Source: Adineta vaga
Taxonomy: Eukaryota; Rotifera
Assembly: GCA_021613535.1 (NCBI GenBank)
Contig: CP075496.1
Location: 10,912,001 to 10,976,000 of the forward strand
Direction: 5' to 3'
DNA length: 64,000 nucleotides
Below are positions 56,231 to 64,000 of the stretch, piece after piece. The notes under the pieces were generated by a model, which ran no database searches, was not told the origin of the DNA, and saw only the letters and a list, made by a program, of their open reading frames with translations. Each line of letters starts with the position of its first letter. The stretch's first letter is position 1. The position numbers and the translations under genes were made by a program.

Positions 56231-59200
56231 TCATTCGAATAGATCTATATTTATATTAGAACTAGTGAATCTTACATCGTTCTTAGCACGCCATGGTATG
56301 ATAGGTACTGCTGCTGATCGTGCTGAAACAGGAATAGGAGCAGGTAAAAGATTTCCATCGATGATATTTTCCTTGTTTTCAATGTGAATTAATCGTGGTT
56401 GAGATTGTTGCTCTTTTAGACCAAGTTCAAGTTTAATAGTTGCATCCGTTTTTGGTATTGCCAAAGGTGGAGAAGGTAAAATAGATTCACATTCAAATTT
56501 ATCCACTAAATAAGAAGAATTTCGTTTTTGTTTCAACATAAAAAGTCCTTGAGATTTGTCCTACCTGATTGTGTACACAATTGCCAATCGTATTCAAGGT
56601 TTTTTGTCATTACATCAATTCGTTGTGCTTGTTTGATAAGAAGTGACATTGAATCATTTGTTACTATTGGTGATGATGTATTAAATTTATTATTTATATC
56701 TTGTAAGATTAAATTCATTTGATCTATATCATGTTCAATATTAGTAATTAAATGACCACATTGATGTTCATATTCATCACGAACTTGACTAAAAACATTG
56801 TGTAACTTTGTTTCTAATAATTGACGAATTTCTTGGCCATGCTGTGTACACATATTATGAATTCGCTAAAATAAAAGTAGACATATGAAATTTTATTTTT
56901 TTGAAGTGAAGACGTGAAAATACTTGTAGTAAAGTTGTATTTTGTAATGTCATATTGTCTTGATCAGTTGTATTATGTGCATCAGTTAGAGTTTGAATGA
57001 GATGGATGATCTATAAATAATCAACATTATGTTCCTTATTCTGATATTTAGTAAAAGTAAATCAATTTTTCTTTCGATACATATGGTAAGGTAATGAATA
57101 AGTTCATTCAAGTGAACTGATGTCAAAAATTTATATTATAATACTATTTACGGTTCAACATGTCAAATGTGCATATTAAATACATCAGAGGAGAAATGAT
57201 GACAATAGAAATATGTATCAAAAAATTTCTCTATAATTGAATAGTAATGAATGTTATATAGATCAAGCATCTGAATGTCCATAACTCACTACATGCTGTT
57301 TGTTACTTGAATAGACAAAAAAAATAAATAAATCATATTTTACCAATTGTTCAAGTTCATTTTGAGTAAGCGAGACTAATTTTTCATGTTCACCCAACCA
57401 TTTATTTCGAATATTCGTTAAGTCTAGTGTTTGCTGATCATCGTTGATTGATTCTTCTGGTGTCTGAATTAAAATTCGGAATTCCTTTGTAAGCTAAGTA
57501 TAACAAAAGAAAAACCCAAAGGAATGAATTACTTCTATATATGAAAATAAAAATATTTACCATTTGACTGAAGCGTTGTGTAAAAAACGAATGTAAATCA
57601 AGCCATAATAGTTGAGTTGATGGATTGAACGAAATTAACTATTGAAAAAGCACACGAACTAGATATTCTCAAACATAATTTTACAAACCATATCTTGAAA
57701 ACATGCTCTCATTTTAAGTAATGTCTCTTCTTCAATATTGACTAGTTTTCCTTGATTTTGATGTTCGTTAGTTTTGAATTCTGCAGTTAACATATCAATT
57801 AAAACTTTCAATTCACGATCAAGTTCAGTCTAATAGGAGTAAACATACGAAAAAATTTAACTACATGTGGTTTTTTCCTGAAATTTTTCTACTTGAAATT
57901 GATGATAAATATTATTTAATTCTTCAAATATTGTATGAAAATTTTGAAAGGCAAGCGATAATACAGCTCGAACTTTTTCATTAAGTGCATACATTTGTTG
58001 ACTAATATTCGTTGAAATTGTCATAGCTTGTGCTAAAGAAAAAAGAGTCAAACAATGTCTGATTTTGTGCAAATTAGAATAAAAATTAATCGGAAATTTT
58101 ACAAAAGGATCTACTCTTACTAATCGATTGATTAAAATTGGATAACATTGATCGAATATCTTCCGTTACATGTTGAACATTTACTTGTAAACATTCTCCA
58201 ATCGCACGACAATCATTGATATATTGATGAATCAACAATGAAGCTGTTGAACGTGTCGAACGTAGTTGTTGTGTAGTATTTACAGCATGTTCATGAAACT
58301 ATTCGAGAAAGAAACTTGTTTTCTTTCTAGTCAACTTAAAAGAAACTATTGACTTACGTTTAAAGCTTTATTCGTCATTTGAATAAGTTCATCATGACGA
58401 TGTCGACATAATGCTAACATTTCTTTTCTTTCATTGGTTTCTGATCGAAATTCCTATTCAAATCAAAACATTTTCTCATTTCGTTCATTCACGATCAATA
58501 GACTTTTCGTACTTGTTGTTGTGTTAACATTTGTCGACGAAGTGTTTCAACTTCTGCTCGATACTAAAACTAAAAACTTTATAAATAACTAAAGAAAAGT
58601 CAATAACATATACTTGTTCAACTTGTTGTTCATTAGTTTCTAATTTTGTTTGATTATTATCTGATAAAGTTTGTACTAACATCATTTGATTTTTCAAAGC
58701 ACTGAATCATTGAATTTTCAAGTTAGAAAAGAACAATCAATAAAGCAATCGTTATCTTACGTATATTGTGAGTATGGAACACCATCAGCTTCTCGTTTAG
58801 CATCAAGTTCTTGACGTAAACGACGAATCTCATCAACATATTCCTACGAAGAGACGTTTATGTACAAAAAACATAAGATATAGACTTTTCAATAACATAC
58901 TCGAGCCACATCTTTCGACGATAGCTGATTGATTTCAGGACGAATTTTTAATGAACGAGCTCGATGACCATATTCCAATGTACTTAGAGTTTCCTATGAT
59001 TTTATCGTAATATAGGTTCTTTTTAATTAATGTATAAATAACTTACAGCTTCATTTGCTGGTGATAGAGTTATAATAATAGATGTAATCGTTTTTCCACA
59101 AAGAGAATCTTGTAATATTCGTGTTAATTTCGAATCTCTGAATAAATTCATCATAAATCAGAAAAACGAAACGTTCACTGTTCAGTATTACCGGTAACAA

Positions 59201-60578
59201 ATATGCTTTTCATTGGAAATCAATGCAGTTATTACACGGCCAAGAGTTAACAGACTTTGATTGATAGTTCCTGCTTCACGTGCACGCTTATCAGTAGCAC
59301 CAGAACGAGAAATATTTTCTGATCCAGCTAAATCAACCTGCCATTGAAGAATTGAACAAAAGTAAAGTAAAAAAAGTATAAACGAAATAAATATACCAAA
59401 TGAAGTTTGCCTAGTCTTATATCACCTTGAGCATCTTTCATTGTCACAGTCATAGTAAATATGGAATGCGAACGACTAGAAGAAAATTTTCATGTAAATA
59501 TATGAGACAATGTGAAAATGTAAGATAAACCTTGATGAAGCATTCATTAATGTTTCAGCTGTTTGTCGACGTTGTGAACCTTTTATTAATACTTTAAATG
59601 CATCGAACGGTGATTCACAAGTCGCTTCAATTGCACCAATGATTGTATTTGTCTACATATCTCTTAAATAAAAAAATCAAGTTTTTTTTTAAATCAAAAC
59701 ATTTTACTTTATCTTTATCTTCATAAATTTTGATTTTTTCAGGTTGCTCATTTGTTGCATCTGCTAATAAATCTGTTAATTCTTCATTATACAATTCAAG
59801 ATACGTTATTTTAACTGTATAATCAACGTACTAAAAAATAATCAATAGCCGTCTTTTTTTTCTCTATCATTTCACCAAAAACTGATCTCTACTTGTCGTT
59901 GAAGTCCTTGAAATATATGATGAATAGCTCTTGGCATAATTCCAGCTTCTGATTCAAGTATAGCCATATAAGCACTAACTGTATCTTTGGATATTTTATC
60001 TATGGGAAATTTTCCTAACATGGTATGTGTTTTACTAGAAATGATAATGAAAATGAATAGATATTAGTAAACCAAAAGAACCAATATACCCAGATCCTGT
60101 TTGACCATATCTAAAAGACGATGATCGAATGGATATATATTTCTTAGAATGAAAATCAAGTTTACACATACGCAAAAATAGTTGAACTATAACCTTTTAA
60201 TACTTCATCAACAATAGGAGCAACAACTGTTTTATAAACGTCTTGTTGAGTTGTTTGAAAGCCAAATACCTTAATGAAATATGGATTATAAGTAAAAGAT
60301 TTTATTGAAAATAAAACTTTTGTTTTACGTGATCATAATTAAAAAAACGTGTAGCAGTTGTTTTACAATTCACAATGATTTCTCGACGTGTTCCATTGAC
60401 ATTTAAACAACTTGTTAGATTTTGAGATTTTTCATTATCACTCAATGGACTAAATTAATAATATTTCTCATTTGCAAAAAAAAAGAAATCTATGTCTAAA
60501 ACTAAGCACACACCGTGGACGAGCTATGACTTGAACATGTTTATCTGAACCATTGAATGATGTGGATTTTTCGCTCAT
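56231..60578 (-). CDS. kif11: Kinesin-5 (KIF11/Eg5-type) mitotic motor
   Basis: A plus-end-directed tetrameric kinesin that slides antiparallel spindle microtubules. It starts [20 protein letters not shown] at 60578 and has an N-terminal motor of about 350 residues: [40 protein letters not shown] (P-loop), [27 protein letters not shown] (switch I), [17 protein letters not shown] (switch II), [20 protein letters not shown] and [18 protein letters not shown]. The neck follows as [20 protein letters not shown]. Then comes a long alpha-helical stalk split into about fifteen short exons. The tail ([13 protein letters not shown] to NINIDLFE) lacks an obvious BimC box but has a KEN sequence. About twenty introns are mostly 50-70 bp, one is ~330 bp, and the P-loop is on its own 21-nt exon. 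The motor sequence makes the BimC class clear. Confidence 0.9.
60090..60110 (-). other. 21-nt microexon encoding the kinesin P-loop
   Basis: This exon contributes the bases for Y-G-Q-T-G-S-G between an upstream exon ending ...FA (at 60172) and a downstream exon starting K-T-H-T-M (at 60034). Introns on either side are 61 and 55 bp with GT and AG ends. Skipping would keep frame but delete most of the nucleotide-binding loop, so inclusion should be obligatory. Confidence 0.8.
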
Positions 60579-61289
60579 ATCTAAGAATTTATTTCATTGA
60601 ATTTAAAGTTCAGAAAATAGCTATGGAAATATCAATCTAATTGCAATGCAGACAAGACAAATGTTTCTTAGGATTAATCATCGTCGGCGCGAATTTATCA
60701 TCCATTGTTCATCGATATTCGTCTTAGAATCTAAATGAGTTTTCAATAGATGTCTCTCGTACAAGGATGATTTCTTGTTTTTTCGTTGGAAATCTTATCT
60801 AGTTGATTTCATTTCTCTGCTCTGAATATTATCATTCACGAGATCATTTAGGCATTGAGTATATTCATCTATCAATAGTTTTTAATCATAGGGTATTGTT
60901 TCTTTTAGGGAATGCTTGATGGTACTGTGATCAGATCAGAAATGTCAATAGAACTGACACATTTATTGATTGTTTTTTTTGACCGAAAACGAGTAAAAAC
61001 TGGTACTATACCAAATATAGTTATAATCTAAGATATTTCTTTCTTTTCAAGACAATAAAACATCTGTTGTCAAATTCTATTTTTGAAAAATCACATGAAT
61101 GTCACAGATTTTATACTAATTAAATATTTATTGCTACGTAATCCTTCATTCTATAAAGAGACACAAAAACAATCACACTAATTGATTAATTAATTTCGAA
61201 TTACATCACAGGGTTTTAATGGCAGCAATAATGACAGAAAAAAAAATTAATTAATCCATCACCAGTATGAATAGAATTCTTTTATTTGA
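60579..61289. other. Promoter of kinesin-5 and 3' flank of the P450
   Basis: About 700 bp with no coding gene. It includes the E2F-like element and, nearer 61100-61280, the presumed 3' UTR of the minus-strand P450. Confidence 0.4.
60686..60693 (-). promoter_or_regulatory. E2F-like site upstream of kinesin-5
   Basis: Reading the minus strand, TTCGCGCC lies about 110 bp upstream of the kinesin-5 ATG. It fits the E2F/DP consensus core and is an isolated GC element in very AT-rich DNA. Cell-cycle control of a mitotic motor makes this plausible, but a single 8-bp match is weak. Confidence 0.35.
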
Positions 61290-63042
61290 CTACATGAACG
61301 TGTTCCGTCGTTCTAAACGAATCCAAATGCCATTTTTGGGTGAAATAACAAATCGTTCTTGTTCAGCAAATTTACTCAATGTTTGTTCACTGGATAGAAT
61401 TTTGTATCGATGAAGTACTTGTGCCAAGATTAATTTAACTTCTAACATTGCAAAACGCATTCCAATACAATTTCTTGGTCCAGCACCAAACGGTAACCAA
61501 CCTAATGGATGACGTTTATCACGAAAACGTTCCGGATAAAATTTCAATGGATTAACTGGACCAAAAAGTTGTTCATCATAATGTAAACGAACATATCTAC
61601 AGTAATATTTGTACCTTTCTTTATTTTTAATGGTCCGATTTGACATTCTTTATTACATTGTCGATTAACAATAAATGGTGCAATGGGATATAATCGTAAT
61701 GTTTCATATATAAACCAATCAAGATATTCAAGTTTAATTAATTTATCATAATCATTATAAATACAATCGATTTCATCGTGTAAACGTGCTTGTTCTTTTG
61801 GATATGTTGCTAGAATAAAAAATAAGTAAGATAATGTTGTTGCTATTGTTTCATATCCGCCGAGCATAAATAAATAAATATTATGCGATAATTCATCTTG
61901 ACTTAAATGATATCTTGACCATGATGTTTGCTAAAAGACAAAAGAAAGAAAGATTTATATATGATGAAATATCAAACTATAAATACTCACAGATGATTTT
62001 CTTTGTGATACATCAGTTGCTTCAATCATTGATTGTAATAAATCAACTCTTTCAATTCCATGTAAACAACGTTGTTGAATTATTTTTTTTACATGATACA
62101 AAAGCCATGTATTTGGATCTGTATCAATAAATCGATTCATCAATGGTACATAATCATGTAACCATAATCGAAAGATATTTATGTATTTAAAATATGTTAC
62201 CCATAAAAAATCCAATTCAGGTAAAAGTAATGAACATATAGTTAAACTTGTTTGAAAAAGATTAAATTCAAATACTTGTAAACATCGTTGAAAGAATGGT
62301 TCACTTAATTTTTCATGTTTTGTTGGATTAATACCAAAAGCACAATTTAAAAGAATATTCATCGATGTACGTTTTAATAAATCGGTTACATCAAATTCGA
62401 TATCGGGCTTTTGTTCATTAAATTTGTCGATTAATTCAGTAACACATTGATCAATGATTACACGCATTTCTTTTAATTTGTTTGGACTGAATGCTGGTTG
62501 CATAATTGAACGTTGTCGTCGCCATTCATCATCTAAGCTAATCTTTCATTTAGAAAAGAATTCTTACAATCAAAATTTCTATCTCGTTTTAGATAGAATC
62601 ATTGAAAACAACTAATCTCTTTTCGGTATCGTTTCACATTACCTGTCGATGCAAGTAAATGTCGAAGATCATGCTGTTGTAATGGTAATGGTCGTCGCGA
62701 ATGAAAATGACTAAATTTAGTTATGAAGATCTCTTGAAGTATATCTGGATCAGATATACATATGATTGGTGTATGACCAATAAAATAACCATAGATTTTA
62801 CCAAATCTATGTGTCCAATCTGCTAAACAAGCTGCTGAATGTTGATGATGACTAAATAATTCAAGTGCATTACCAAAAAATAGACGAGGTGTTGGTCCAG
62901 ATAGGCCCATCTCGTGAAATATATTATAGATTTTCTTTAATTTATATAAATAGATTAATAGAAATAAAAAGAGCAGAAAGATTAATGTCGGTCGAATGAA
63001 AAAGCTAATCGTTGATAAATACGAAGAATCGCTAATAGACAT
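61290..63042 (-). CDS. Microsomal cytochrome P450 (CYP3-like) with a frameshift
   Basis: A membrane-anchored monooxygenase of the CYP3 clan by eye. Exon 1 (63042-62643) encodes an N-terminal anchor (LIFLLFLFLLIYLYKLKK) and GLSGPTPRLFFGNALELFSH; exon 2 begins at 62532 with DDEWRRQRSIMQPAFSPNKL. A short intron near 61985-61931 leads to the I-helix MLGGYETIATTLSYLFF, then ETLRLYP (ExxR) and KGTNITVD. The haem loop is WLPFGAGPRNCIGMRFAMLE, with the axial Cys. Between KGTNITVD and VRLHYDEQLFGP the frame changes: exactly one base is missing at 61592-61595 compared with the spacing of CYP3 proteins. No legal GT-AG intron restores the frame. It is either a sequencing error in a working gene or a young pseudogene; the remainder is intact, which favours error or a very recent loss. 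Confidence 0.8.
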
Positions 63043-64000
63043 TAGTATTTTTTGTTACTGATACAGAAGAAGATCTGAAAAATGAATTTAATTTGAAACT
63101 TTTGTGATTTGACTAGTGTCTAAAATGCAACGCATATATAATAACCAAGCAACCAATGAAATTGAAGATTTATAAAAATGAGCTGCGTATTTTTTTCTAG
63201 GCTCTTTTTCGTTAGTCGTTCGTCACTCTCTTTTTCTATGTCTCTCGTTTGTGTTATTTGCCATCTTTCGTGTGGTAGTTTTCAAACTGACGTTGGTGCA
63301 TTACAAGAGAAATAGGTCATATTGTTGACAAGGAATTTTGTTTCGATCCATCATTAGATCCGTTGAATTCTCTCTGATCATTTTGACCAATTACTTAATT
63401 GCATCATTCAGGAAAAGTAGACTTTCACTCTCTCTCTCTCTTTCTTGAATATTCTCAATGTACGTGTAAAAATAGATAGCACTATGCGATTTTCTAAATA
63501 TGTAATGACTACAATATTTTAACTTGAATGTTTCTTCTGTGTATAGAATAATCTGAAATCAGTGATATTCCATGAAACATCAGATTTTCGAACACTATTC
63601 ACATGAATCTTGCCACTTACAACATGATCATGAAAGAAATCAATCTCAGATATACTAAGGAATATTAGATGCGTAATATTAATGCTACTGTAGAATTTCT
63701 GAAAAGAGTCAAAATATTCTCTAGTGCTTCACTCTATTCTTCGATACTAACTATACTCATATAGGCATGATATTTGTAGTATGTATTCTTATTGGCAGCG
63801 GCTTTATATCAAATAAAAATGCTCTTCTCTAGTGCATGAATCATGTTGATTAATATACTTCCAATGCAAATGAAGAATGGTAACTGTTTGAGTTCAATCG
63901 GTGCTTTTTTTCTATATCAACTAAAGAATAAGATGATTCATCGATTAATCACGTGATAAACTTTGATCTGATCAAATAACTATTTGAAAGCACATCATAA
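63043..64000. other. 5' flank of the P450, no gene recognised
   Basis: The last ~960 bp hold the presumed P450 promoter and AT-rich flanking DNA. A short CT run occurs at about 63429-63441. No open frame with recognisable features was seen. Confidence 0.4.

Noticed and set aside
61592-61660. A short intron as explanation of the P450 frame change
   Set aside because: No GT lies in the required phase upstream. The only AG-adjacent options would remove conserved residues or be under 20 nt.
1-64000. CRISPR arrays, rRNA, tRNA genes, intact transposons or viral insertions
   Set aside because: No regularly spaced repeats, tRNA box motifs, terminal inverted repeats, or reverse transcriptase/transposase/capsid-like frames were recognised on either strand.

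Overview
The window is animal nuclear DNA. It is strongly AT-rich, and its genes are split by many short GT-AG introns, commonly 48-60 bp with some of 100-1700 bp. About 22 protein-coding genes can be supported. Most are clear animal orthologues: MBOAT7, CELF/Bruno, SLC35E1, DCTN6, MGAT2, CRAT, ADI1, EIF2B1, N-WASP and kinesin-5. The compact introns, high gene density and one intronless gene of bacterial type (a SelO/YdiU AMPylase) would fit a small invertebrate such as a rotifer, possibly bdelloid. That assignment is inference and cannot be proved from this sequence alone.

Layout, left to right. 1-12.3 kb: mboat7 (-), an unknown two-TM acidic-tail protein (+), a divergent Rab-like GTPase (-) and a small multi-TM protein (+), separated by 1.5-2.8 kb of gene-poor AT-rich DNA. 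12.3-25.2 kb: a CELF RNA-binding gene (+) with at least two candidate internal first exons, SLC35E1 (-), and a zinc finger-dsRBD-DZF protein (+). 25.7-33.4 kb: a symmetric EF-hand/Ser-Gly/Pro-rich protein with a TATA promoter, an F-box LRR protein, a small uncertain gene and DCTN6 (all -). 34.6-41.2 kb: a tight head-to-tail row, MGAT2 > CRAT > ADI1 (+). 41.2-44.5 kb: two adjacent intronless genes, an MFSD4-like transporter and SelO (both -). 45.3-51.1 kb: two poorly recognised disordered/acidic proteins (+) flanking EIF2B1 (-). 52.4-63.0 kb: N-WASP, kinesin-5 and a microsomal P450 (all -); the P450 carries a one-base frameshift.

The genes do not form one pathway. They are ordinary housekeeping functions: lipid remodelling, Golgi transport and glycosylation, acyl-carnitine metabolism, methionine salvage, translation initiation, actin and microtubule motors. 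No CRISPR array, rRNA, tRNA or intact transposon was seen. The most notable items are the RRM1-less CELF isoforms implied by alternative first exons, the ZnF-dsRBD-DZF fusion architecture, the bacterial-type SelO with a secretory-like N-terminus, dual targeting signals on CRAT, the duplicated EF-hand modules that bracket a proline-rich core, the 21-nt P-loop microexon of kinesin-5, and the exact frameshift in the P450. Exon edges were placed by hand from splice consensus, reading phase and family homology.
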